64,000 bases of DNA from assembly GCA_019637695.1 (NCBI GenBank), contig JAHBVG010000021.1, forward strand, positions 1-64,000, written 5' to 3'. Of this stretch, positions 1-7,490 are shown in pieces. A program made the translations under genes and the position numbers. Positions within the stretch are counted from its first letter, which is position 1, and each line of letters begins with the position of its first letter. The notes below the pieces were generated by a model. The model was not told the DNA's origin and did no database searches. It worked only from the letters and a program-made list of their open reading frames with translations. Source of the DNA: Caldilineaceae bacterium (lineage in GTDB: Bacteria; Chloroflexota; Anaerolineae; Caldilineales; Caldilineaceae).

Positions 1-40
1 CCCTACGATTGTACGAACTTTATGTGTGTTCTCTATAAGT
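1..40. mobile_element. Edge of a MITE-like element, inverted relative to 43480-43616
   Basis: The reverse complement of bases 1-40 matches 43480-43519 closely, with 19 identical bases (1-19 against 43501-43519) and the shared end TATAGAGAA. The rest of the element lies outside the window. It is non-coding. Whether this is a non-autonomous transposon or another dispersed palindrome cannot be told from two copies. Confidence 0.6.
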
Positions 41-108
41 TTGAAGGGTGAAAAGCGAAACGTGAGGCCAGTAAATCCCGTTTCACTCTTCACTCTTCAC
101 TCTTCCCC
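41..108. repeat. Heptamer inverted repeat at the end of the triple-GT gene
   Basis: The right arm is three perfect copies of TTCACTC (82-102) followed by TTCCCC. The left arm (about 44-66) is an imperfect complement. The TGA stop of the glycosyltransferase gene (83-85) and its last codons (RVKSEE) lie inside the repeat. It could fold as a terminator-like hairpin on either strand. Confidence 0.75.
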
Positions 109-2674
109 ATGCTTGTGAATTGCGCACGGGTTGGCGCGAACGCCGCTGGATTAGATCGTGGTTGATCTGCCAATGGCGGCGCGCCTGCGCAATCTCACGG
201 GGATCGCTCAACACGGCGTGTTTGCGCGGATGCCATTGGTGCAACATCGCGGTCTGCTCTTCGAGCCAGGCGTGTTCCAACTTCATGGCGCGGGCGCGGA
301 TCAACATATCGCCGTCCATGGCTCCCCACCAGAGCAGATCCTCATCGTAGCCGCGGATCTCGAAGAAGAAGGAGCGCGCCGCCGCCTGGATGCCCCCCGA
401 TCCGGTTTGGCGGCGCAGGTGCGTACGCCGACGTAGATGCTCGAAGGCGCGTCTGAGTTCGGCCGGATCTGTGGGCAGGTGAGCGTCCTGGGGCAGATCG
501 GAGATGCGGCAGAGCGCCAGCGCTGGCGGCGACTGTTGCAAGCGGCGTAGCACCACCTCCAAGAAATTAGGGGCCAGGATCATGTCTGCATCCATCGTCA
601 TTACAAAGGGTAGATCGGCGGCGCTGGCGCGGATGCCCGCGTTGAGCGCCAACGGTTTGTTCCATGGCTCAGAGGGGGCGCCAATGGGGATGAGCGTGGC
701 GCAGTTTTCGGCGCAGATGGCGCGCAGTTCGCTGTCGATCTCCGGGCGGCTGCCGTGGCTGACAACGAGAATCTGCGCGGGGATGCCTGCGCTCTGCCAT
801 CTCAGGCCAGCCAATGTATTGCGCAACCGCTGCCCGGCGCGATTGCGGATGGGGATAACCACAGCAATGGGCGCAACTGAATTCTGCCGAACGTCAAGGA
901 TGGGGGTGACGATGGTCGGCTGGGTGCGGCGCTCCTCGACCGGTCGTGGGCGCGCCCGTTCGATGGACGCTGACTGACTACCGGCAACCAACTTCCCCCA
1001 CTCGCGGCGGGGAATCGGTTGATCCAGCCGCAGATCGTACTCCCCACGCTGGAACTCGGGGAAGCGTCCATCTTCGATCAACTGGGTCAAGGCCGGCGCC
1101 CACTGCGGAAAGGGCTCGCCGTGGTGCCAGGCGTGGAGATGCCAGCTTTCCAGATCCCCCAACGCGCCGCGGAACGCGCCATGCCGCGCCATCGCCGCGC
1201 TGATCATCTGCTCCAGCGGCGCAACCCCGCCCATCTGCGCGATGGGACGCAGCCGACCGTGCAATCGTCTGCGGTCGCACAGGAAGTAGCGCGTGGTAGC
1301 ATGGCGGAAGCGCCACAGCCGCCGATGCGCGTCCCAGACCGCGGTGCGGGCGTTGCGCCCGCTCAGGCTCTGCCCCGGTGGACCGGCGGGCGGGCCGGGA
1401 TGGGTCATCATCAGCCAGAGGCGCGGATCTCGGTGGAGCAGCGCCGCGGCCTGGCGCACCCAACTCGCCTCGCCTCTGTGGAAGAATATGTCGGCGTCCA
1501 TTTGTAGCACATAATCGTTGCCCATTGATTCGAGGCCAAAGAGTGTGGCGTAGATCGGTCCTCCCGTGGCAGCGTGGGTAGGGGTTTGGCGGCCCTGCGC
1601 GCCGAAGTAGCGTTCCATCACCGCATGGACGCACGCCGAGCTTGGGTCTACATCGCGCACAGCGTTGATGACATCCTCGGCCAGCAGCCGGTCGAGGATG
1701 GCGTCCAGCGCGTCCATGCTCAGGCGTGGACGATTGCGGTATTTGCCGCCGAAATTCAACGTGCGATCCACTACGATCACCCGCTCGCCGAAGGGATAGC
1801 GGGCCTGGGCGATCATATGGCGCGCCATCGTCTCCAGATAGGGCGCATCGAGGACCGTCGCTTTGATCATCACGCCGATGGGGAGATCCCCAGTGGGTTC
1901 ATCGGGCGGCGTCTGGGGTTCGATCCGTCGGGCAACCTGCGCCGGGATCGGAGCGCTGTGGGCGGTCTTGTGCAGCCGAGATTTCAATGCATCCAATGCC
2001 TCGTCGGTATCACCCCAGGCCTCAACCCCACAGCGATCTACGAAGCGGCTGAGGGGTTCGGGGAAGGCGCGGCGGCGGGCCGGGTTGCTCAGGTTTTCGT
2101 CGTGGCAGAGCCAGAAGAAGAGGTCCTGGCGGGGCAGCGTCACCGCGCCGGCCGGGTAACGGGCCATGACTGCGGCCATCCACGGGGTGTCGCTGGCGCT
2201 CTTCACGCTTTCGGGGAAGGGGATGCCCGTCACCGCGGCGCGATGAAAGAGGGCGCTGTTAAAGACGATCCGCCCCTGGAAGCCGCGATACGGCGCAGCG
2301 CAGCGACTTTCCAGATCCACAAACCAACCCTGGCGCGTCCCCGCGCAGATGGCGCCAACGCCCAATGCTTCCACCAGGAGCGCAAGCCGGTCCGGGTGCT
2401 GCCAGTCGTCGTCGTCGAACCAGGCGATCAGCTCGCCGCGGGCCTCCCGCAGCGCCCAATTGCGTTTTGCCGCCACCCCCATCCCCGCTGGAGCGGAGAT
2501 TACCCGGATGTCATCGCGCCCATCCACCGCAAATGGCGTTGTGGAACTGTCCACGATCACCAATTCACGACGCGGCCAGCGCTGCCGATCATATCCCCAA
2601 AGCAGCCAGGGCATAAACGCCGCTCGATTCTCGGTGACACAGAGACAGCTCACCAACGGAAGATTCGATTCCAT
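83..2674 (-). CDS. Glycosyltransferase with three tandem GT-A domains
   Basis: Predicted to transfer sugars from nucleotide donors in the cytoplasm; the acceptor is unknown. The 863 residues hold three GT-A-like units. The first (about 5-110) begins LVSCLCVTEN and has an acidic WFDDDD cluster. The middle one (about 262-480) has QMDADIFF. The third (about 610-790) is a classical family-2 domain with IAVVIPIRNRAG and MTMDADMIL. The ATG at 2674 is preferred over a GTG 24 bases earlier because AGGAG lies five bases upstream. It is 66 bases behind the FkbM/GT gene on the same strand, and both follow the eCIS cluster, so particle glycosylation is plausible but inferred. The C-terminus is encoded inside a heptamer repeat. 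Confidence 0.85.
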   Translation of the reverse strand: MESNLPLVSCLCVTENRAAFMPWLLWGYDRQRWPRRELVIVDSSTTPFAVDGRDDIRVISAPAGMGVAAKRNWALREARGELIAWFDDDDWQHPDRLALLVEALGVGAICAGTRQGWFVDLESRCAAPYRGFQGRIVFNSALFHRAAVTGIPFPESVKSASDTPWMAAVMARYPAGAVTLPRQDLFFWLCHDENLSNPARRRAFPEPLSRFVDRCGVEAWGDTDEALDALKSRLHKTAHSAPIPAQVARRIEPQTPPDEPTGDLPIGVMIKATVLDAPYLETMARHMIAQARYPFGERVIVVDRTLNFGGKYRNRPRLSMDALDAILDRLLAEDVINAVRDVDPSSACVHAVMERYFGAQGRQTPTHAATGGPIYATLFGLESMGNDYVLQMDADIFFHRGEASWVRQAAALLHRDPRLWLMMTHPGPPAGPPGQSLSGRNARTAVWDAHRRLWRFRHATTRYFLCDRRRLHGRLRPIAQMGGVAPLEQMISAAMARHGAFRGALGDLESWHLHAWHHGEPFPQWAPALTQLIEDGRFPEFQRGEYDLRLDQPIPRREWGKLVAGSQSASIERARPRPVEERRTQPTIVTPILDVRQNSVAPIAVVIPIRNRAGQRLRNTLAGLRWQSAGIPAQILVVSHGSRPEIDSELRAICAENCATLIPIGAPSEPWNKPLALNAGIRASAADLPFVMTMDADMILAPNFLEVVLRRLQQSPPALALCRISDLPQDAHLPTDPAELRRAFEHLRRRTHLRRQTGSGGIQAAARSFFFEIRGYDEDLLWWGAMDGDMLIRARAMKLEHAWLEEQTAMLHQWHPRKHAVLSDPREIAQARRHWQINHDLIQRRSRQPVRNSQAWGRVKSEE

Positions 2675-2740
2675 GACAGCTCCTCTCTCATAGAACACAG
2701 ATCGGGCGGATGGAGCGGATCAAAACGGATTGTGACTGGT

Positions 2741-4876
2741 TCAGACGCGGATGCGCCAATCGGGCCAACTGTTGTAAAGCTCGGTAGGGACGAGATCATT
2801 GCGCCGATAGGTGCGCCAGATACTGCTATCGTGCGCCATCTTCTGCGTGCGGGCATGATTCTTGGGGCGGGGCAGCACAAGACAGCCGACGCCGTGCTTT
2901 TGACAGGCCAGGCTGAAGTGAATATCGGCCAGGTTGCGCGGTCCCTCGAAATCAGCGATGGTGATGGGCAGATCCGCGGTGTGGAACGCCACAGTGCCGG
3001 TGCCGAGTACATGGACGCCGCGCGCTTCGTCCAGGGCCGCGCTGTAGTGAAACTGGCGCACATGGTCGCGGTAAAAATGGTGTACCTGCGCCCCCATGAT
3101 CTTGCCGTGCAACCCCACGGCCACTCGCTGTCCGCGGCGACGGTTCTCGCGCAGGCTGTTGACCATCCGCCACACGTAATCTTCCGGGTAGAGGATGTCG
3201 TCGTCGATGGCAAGGTAGAAGCCCTGCGTGCGCCCCACAGTGAAAAATTTGCCCGCGTCGCCCCGATCCCCAAATTCCTGGCTGCGATAGACCAAAATCT
3301 TGGGTTGATCCAAAAAATCGGGGACGTGATCGTAGTTGTTGAGGTAGACATGCAGTGCATCCACAAAGGGCAGGATCGACGCCACCGCGCCTTTGAGACT
3401 CTGCGCCCGCTCTGGGATCGACGCCACCCCGCAGTGGATGGGATCGAGTTGGGCGGTGGAGAGATCCTCATGGGCGGGGCGATCCGGGTGCATAAGCGAC
3501 GGGATGGGGATCGAGCGCAGAAAGCAGTCGCGCACCTGATAGATGGACAAACTGCGCAGTCGCTGCGAGATCTGCATCCCCACGCCCGAACTGAGCCGTG
3601 GATTGCGTCGCCAGCGCGCCAGCGGGATCGGTTCGATCCGGTAGCCCAACTGCTCGAAAAAACGCCGCTCGGCCATAAAGATCATGTCGATCCAACCGCT
3701 CTTGAAGACGGAGACCTCGCCAAAGCGGCAGATGCGCGGCAGGTCTTTGGTCCAACACGCCTTGCCGATGCGCGAGTGATCGAGGTAGAGGTTCATGGCG
3801 ATCTTGGCTGGGTCATCGATGGCGCAGTAGCTGCGCTCGGCGTTGTCGAAGAAGCCAGGCAGCACATCCACATCGTCGGGGAGTTGAAGGTAGAAGCGGG
3901 CTTTGGTGGCGCGCACAGCGTCAAAGGTGCGGTTGATCAACTGCCAGTAGCGCTCCTTGCCGTGGCGCGGATTTGCGTCGATGTACTTGATGCAGAAGCG
4001 TTCAGTACTCTGCGGCAAATCCGTGTAGGGCAGGTCTGAGCCATCGTTGTAGACCCTGCAGATCACGCTCCGATCCTCGGCGTCGGCCATTAGCGTCGTC
4101 AAAAAGCGGCGCAATTCCTGAGGGCGGTTGTAGGTCGTCACGGTCACATGAAAGTCAATCTCCCCGGCCCATTCCCACAAATAGGTTGCTGTGTGGTTCA
4201 TCACAAAGGGTTGACCGTCCACGGTCCACACCCGGTAACCCAGCGCTTCCAGATAGTCATTCACTGCCTGATACTGCTTCGGCGTCTCACATTCACAGAA
4301 GATAGCCGGTCGATGGGCCAGGATCGTCTCTGTCGCCCCTTTGAGTACGGGCAGGTTGTAGCCTTCCACGTCGATCTTGATACAACGCAGATCGCCGATG
4401 GCCTCCCCGCGCAGCACATCATCCAGCCGCTGCATGGGGACGCCTGATCCCAACTCATCCACTTTGGACATGAGCATACCGCCCTGCGCAGACGGCTTAG
4501 AGGATGGCGTCATCCCCACCTGGCGCGAATGTTCCCCCAACGCCAGGTTGTAGGCGTGGATCGTCTTCATCGGGTTGACAGCGATGTTCTGGCGCAAATG
4601 CTCATAGAGCGCGGGCACCGGCTCGAAGGCATAGACCCGCTCTGCGCGACAACATCCGGCAAAGAAGAGGCTGTGGTTGCCAATCGCCGCGCCGATGTCA
4701 ATGAAGGTCCCGCCTTGAAAGCGCTGATAGACCACGTTCAACATGCCGTGGCGCTGGGTTTCGTAGAAGCGCCCTTGCGCCCACGTGGATTGGATCTTCT
4801 CACGTCGATCCCTGACGACGACGGCGACGCGGTGCGCTTCCCCGGCGGGGGATTGGTAGACGATGTGGGTTCTCAT
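2741..4876 (-). CDS. FkbM-family methyltransferase fused to two glycosyltransferase-like domains
   Basis: 711 residues. Residues about 45-230 form an FkbM-type SAM-dependent methyltransferase, with the SAM loop FIDIGAAIGNHS and the later motif CIKIDVEGYN. Residues about 240-440 look like a GT-A domain (FHVTVTTYNRP, LQLPDDVDVL). Residues about 470-690 look like a second one (CGVASIPERA, YLAIDDDILYP). Such fusions usually modify and extend cell-surface or protein-linked glycans. GGAGGA lies eight bases before the ATG. It is downstream of and co-directional with the eCIS genes, separated by 109 bases that hold a heptamer inverted repeat. The acceptor is unknown; a role on the injection particle is a guess from position. 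Confidence 0.82.
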   Translation of the reverse strand: MRTHIVYQSPAGEAHRVAVVVRDRREKIQSTWAQGRFYETQRHGMLNVVYQRFQGGTFIDIGAAIGNHSLFFAGCCRAERVYAFEPVPALYEHLRQNIAVNPMKTIHAYNLALGEHSRQVGMTPSSKPSAQGGMLMSKVDELGSGVPMQRLDDVLRGEAIGDLRCIKIDVEGYNLPVLKGATETILAHRPAIFCECETPKQYQAVNDYLEALGYRVWTVDGQPFVMNHTATYLWEWAGEIDFHVTVTTYNRPQELRRFLTTLMADAEDRSVICRVYNDGSDLPYTDLPQSTERFCIKYIDANPRHGKERYWQLINRTFDAVRATKARFYLQLPDDVDVLPGFFDNAERSYCAIDDPAKIAMNLYLDHSRIGKACWTKDLPRICRFGEVSVFKSGWIDMIFMAERRFFEQLGYRIEPIPLARWRRNPRLSSGVGMQISQRLRSLSIYQVRDCFLRSIPIPSLMHPDRPAHEDLSTAQLDPIHCGVASIPERAQSLKGAVASILPFVDALHVYLNNYDHVPDFLDQPKILVYRSQEFGDRGDAGKFFTVGRTQGFYLAIDDDILYPEDYVWRMVNSLRENRRRGQRVAVGLHGKIMGAQVHHFYRDHVRQFHYSAALDEARGVHVLGTGTVAFHTADLPITIADFEGPRNLADIHFSLACQKHGVGCLVLPRPKNHARTQKMAHDSSIWRTYRRNDLVPTELYNSWPDWRIRV

Positions 4877-4900
4877 CCTCGATCCTCCTGCACTGATCTA

Positions 4901-4994
4901 AAGGAGTAAGGAGCAATGAGTAAGTCGACACGTTGGCTGCTCAAATGGCTCAAATCTCGTCTACCTACTCATTACTCCTTACTCATTACTCATC
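4901..4994. repeat. Heptamer inverted repeat (ACTCATT family)
   Basis: The right arm is ACTCATT ACTCCTT ACTCATT ACTCATC (4967-4994). The left arm (4901-4924) carries the complementary GAGTAAGGAGCAATGAG words. The TAA stop of the 274-residue gene (4986-4988) is inside the right arm. Possible terminator or mRNA-end stabiliser. Confidence 0.75.
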
Positions 4995-5810
4995 ATCTGC
5001 CGTCGGCTCCTCACAATCCAGATCCACGTCAAAGTTGAAGGGATCGAGCGCGTCAGAGGCGGCTTGGGCGGCGGCGCGGCGCGCCCGTTCCTCGGCCTCG
5101 AACATCTGTTGGATGGCGGCTGCAAATGCGCTGCGGCAGAGGGTCAGGTCGAAGGCGCGGCGGGTGACGCCGTTGTACCCCTCAAAGGCGCGGACATGCT
5201 CCTGCTCATGCGGCACCAGCACATTGTTGATGGCATCCTGCACCCGGCGCTGCTGGCAGGGCGTCAGATCGGGGAAGTCGGAGACGCTGGGCAACGTCAC
5301 CCGTGTCTGCACGCTGTAGGTGGCAACGAGCGTCCCTGTGACATGGACACACTGACGCTCCTCGCAGCCCGCGCAGCCGGTAGCAGCTTCTTGGGTCACA
5401 TTTTCCGTGCGGAAAGCGCCGCCGTCGTAAGTGGCGTCGGTGCGTCCATGCAGCCGTAGTGGACCGCTGCGATTGAACGCCACCTCGTGGACGGGTTCAC
5501 CCTCGCCTTCCATTGTGGGTATCTGCTGTTGATCCAAAGCTGAATGCGGCATTATCCCTGGCCGTTTTTGGAGATCCTCACTGGTGTCAATTGAATGAGC
5601 GCCCGACTGCGTCTGCTCTTCATCAGCCGAGATCGTCTCGTCAGCGAAAGGACGCGCCGACAACTCGTGGACTGGTCCTGCGTTGTAATGGGGTCCTAAA
5701 CGGCTGAAAGGTTGGGCAGATCGCGCAGACGCATGGGGAGCTTCGGCGTCCTGTTCCTCTGGGCGACGACCCCGCCGACGTCGTCTTGGGCGTATAGCCT
5801 GTGATTTCAT
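4986..5810 (-). CDS. Unknown protein with HEQEH (HExxH) motif at the end of the eCIS cluster
   Basis: 274 residues, family not recognised. The N-terminal third is basic then low-complexity (an Arg-rich stretch near residues 8-16), like the disordered leaders of eCIS cargo proteins. The C-terminal half has paired cysteines (CAGCEERQC) and then PHEQEHVRAFEG, an HExxH zinc-protease-like motif resembling DUF922-type putative proteases. A Cys-containing helix and an Ala/Glu-rich tail follow. The ATG at 5810 is chosen (AGAGGG upstream) over one seven codons earlier. It is last in the run from the nuclease cargo gene, so it may be a second cargo or a processing protease. Catalytic function is unproven. 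Confidence 0.6.
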   Translation of the reverse strand: MKSQAIRPRRRRRGRRPEEQDAEAPHASARSAQPFSRLGPHYNAGPVHELSARPFADETISADEEQTQSGAHSIDTSEDLQKRPGIMPHSALDQQQIPTMEGEGEPVHEVAFNRSGPLRLHGRTDATYDGGAFRTENVTQEAATGCAGCEERQCVHVTGTLVATYSVQTRVTLPSVSDFPDLTPCQQRRVQDAINNVLVPHEQEHVRAFEGYNGVTRRAFDLTLCRSAFAAAIQQMFEAEERARRAAAQAASDALDPFNFDVDLDCEEPTADDE

Positions 5811-5887
5811 CTTGCCCTCTCTAACCCGCATGAATCTTCGTGGGTCTTATGCTGACATCTATGCCAGGCGCAGAAAGCCTGCCACAG

Positions 5888-6475
5888 TTAATAGTGATAA
5901 AAACGGCCGCGTGAGGGGATCTTCTCTTTTAAGGCGTGCAATATTTGCAAACGCTTTTGAGCCTCTGGCCGAGTCAGGATGACTTCCCCATGGACAAGGG
6001 CCTGGATAAGCTGCTCTACCAGCAGCTTCCACTCGCAGAGGAAGGCAAGCCGGGCCATACGGATTGTGCCTAGCTGGTTGAGCGCCGTCTCGTAGCGGCC
6101 AGGAACTTGTTTCCAGAATCCTTCTATGCTAACGGTTGTCGAATCGACTTCTAGCTGCCACAGACTCTTAATATTGACGGTCTGGAATCTGAAAGATCTC
6201 CTCGCTGGCGTAGAACAGTCTTGCACGAAATAAAGCAGTGCGATGATGTGATTCACCATGCCAGGCAGGTCCTCCTGATAGCTGAGCCGAAGTGGGAGAC
6301 CGTTCCAGAGTAGAATGGCGTATTCCCGATTATGCCTGAATAGGTGACGGTATGCAGCCTCCAGCGAAGCAAAACGCTTGCCATCGGCCACAATTCCTTC
6401 CACGAAGCCGGGTTGCAGCCAGAGACCGTCAAGGTCGGCGCCGATAAGGGTGTAATCGCCTTGCCTATGATTCAT
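5888..6475 (-). CDS. Putative immunity-type protein, paralogue of its upstream neighbour
   Basis: 195 residues, no named family recognised. It shares its plan with the preceding gene: an N-terminal GLWLQPGFVEG-type strand, then the block ILLWNGLPLRLSYQEDL (FWHAIPLRMRYREDL in the paralogue), a central beta-rich part and a C-terminal FLCEWKLLVEQLI helix (FLNEWKPLLRQII in the paralogue). The ATG at 6475 overlaps the upstream TGA as ATGA, which argues for translational coupling and against longer starts. Tandem small paralogues behind a toxin gene are typical of immunity arrays in polymorphic toxin loci. That function is inferred. Confidence 0.72.
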   Translation of the reverse strand: MNHRQGDYTLIGADLDGLWLQPGFVEGIVADGKRFASLEAAYRHLFRHNREYAILLWNGLPLRLSYQEDLPGMVNHIIALLYFVQDCSTPARRSFRFQTVNIKSLWQLEVDSTTVSIEGFWKQVPGRYETALNQLGTIRMARLAFLCEWKLLVEQLIQALVHGEVILTRPEAQKRLQILHALKEKIPSRGRFYHY

Positions 6476-7023
6476 ACAGATCGCCTGTAAAGTTGGCCGT
6501 AGCATGGAATTTGCTCCTCTACACGTTGGAGCATCTCCCATTTACGGCGTTCAGTGCCGTCCTCTATTTCTATTTGCCCCGACTGAAAAGCGACGATGAT
6601 CTGACGCAACAGGGGTTTCCATTCGTTCAAGAATGCCTGTTTGGGCATTGTCATTTCCGCCCACCGGTTGAGCGCATGGGCGTACGGCGCATAGAGATCA
6701 TCAAGAGCAGAGAAAGCGGCAGCAATGGTCAAGTTGCGCTCATCCCAATGGATTTCCCACTGGGCGGTGATGAGTTGATTGATAAGGTCCACTCTCGTCG
6801 CGCCCCGTTCATCTCGCAGCACCAGCCACGCCATCGCCAGGATCGCATCAAAGTTACGGTGCAGATCTTCTCGGTAGCGCATCCGCAAGGGAATGGCATG
6901 CCAGAACAGGTAGATCGATTCTTCCTCGGGCCGAAACAGGAAGAAGAAAGCATCTTTCACCTTTTCCAGAGTAGGAAAAGGTCCAGTCTTAATTTTAGGA
7001 TGGCCGAGTTGAATGGTGAACAT
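6472..7023 (-). CDS. Putative immunity-type protein, first of a tandem pair
   Basis: 183 residues beginning MFTIQLGHPKIKTGPF. The ATG at 7023 is used, with AGGTGA upstream; a TTG two codons earlier is less likely. The motif FWHAIPLRMRYREDL and the C-terminal helix FLNEWKPLLRQII are shared with the next gene, so the two arose by duplication. It lies 30 bases behind the TPR gene and just after the DUF4157-nuclease gene. No signal peptide or membrane segment is visible, as expected for a cytoplasmic toxin-neutralising protein, but no family name can be given with certainty. Confidence 0.72.
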   Translation of the reverse strand: MFTIQLGHPKIKTGPFPTLEKVKDAFFFLFRPEEESIYLFWHAIPLRMRYREDLHRNFDAILAMAWLVLRDERGATRVDLINQLITAQWEIHWDERNLTIAAAFSALDDLYAPYAHALNRWAEMTMPKQAFLNEWKPLLRQIIVAFQSGQIEIEDGTERRKWEMLQRVEEQIPCYGQLYRRSV

Positions 7024-7053
7024 AGTCAAATCACCTGCAATGGAAGACTGCGC

Positions 7054-7473
7054 CTATATGAATTCCCCAATTGCTTGGAAATACTTAGGTTCTTCTCCCT
7101 GGAATATCTCTTCGCCAGCGCCCATATAGGCTCTGAGAAGCTCATCCACAGCTTTTTCATGATTACCCAGTTCATATTGAACCTGGCCCATCCTCAAATG
7201 GATAAATGGATTACCAATCCCGCCGGGGCTGAGGAATGCACTCTGGAGCGCCCGATGCGCTCTCTCGTGGTCTTGAATTTTCCAATAAGCGTCGCCGATG
7301 GCTGCGAATAACCATGTAGCAGCATCCCATTCATGGGCAGGCTTTGGCAACAGGCTAAGGGCGCGAACATACTCGGCGATGGCCTCCTTTGTATGTCCTT
7401 GTTCTAATAGTGAATCACCTTGTTTTGAAAGCGATACAATCTGAAAATGGATATCGTCATCCAATGTTTTCAT
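7054..7473 (-). CDS. TPR-repeat protein, probable immunity protein to the nuclease cargo
   Basis: 139 residues, entirely helical TPR-like repeats: residues 12-45 (QGDSLLEQGHTKEAIAEY), then AAIGDAYWKIQDHERAH, then LRMGQVQYELGNHEKAV, ending in YMGAGEEIFQGEEPKY. Small TPR proteins of this layout often follow toxin genes with HNH/Endo VII-type C-termini and are regarded as immunity proteins. The ATG at 7473 is preferred because GAGG lies upstream; it begins 17 bases after the stop of the DUF4157-nuclease gene. Binding to the GH-E domain is an inference from context. Confidence 0.8.
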   Translation of the reverse strand: MKTLDDDIHFQIVSLSKQGDSLLEQGHTKEAIAEYVRALSLLPKPAHEWDAATWLFAAIGDAYWKIQDHERAHRALQSAFLSPGGIGNPFIHLRMGQVQYELGNHEKAVDELLRAYMGAGEEIFQGEEPKYFQAIGEFI

Positions 7474-7490
7474 ACTAAACCTCAAAATGC

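Noticed and set aside
1574..4039. Long open frame on the plus strand (821 codons)
   Set aside because: It lies opposite two genes with clear GT and FkbM motifs on the minus strand; its translation shows no recognisable motif and is a by-product of GC-rich codon use.
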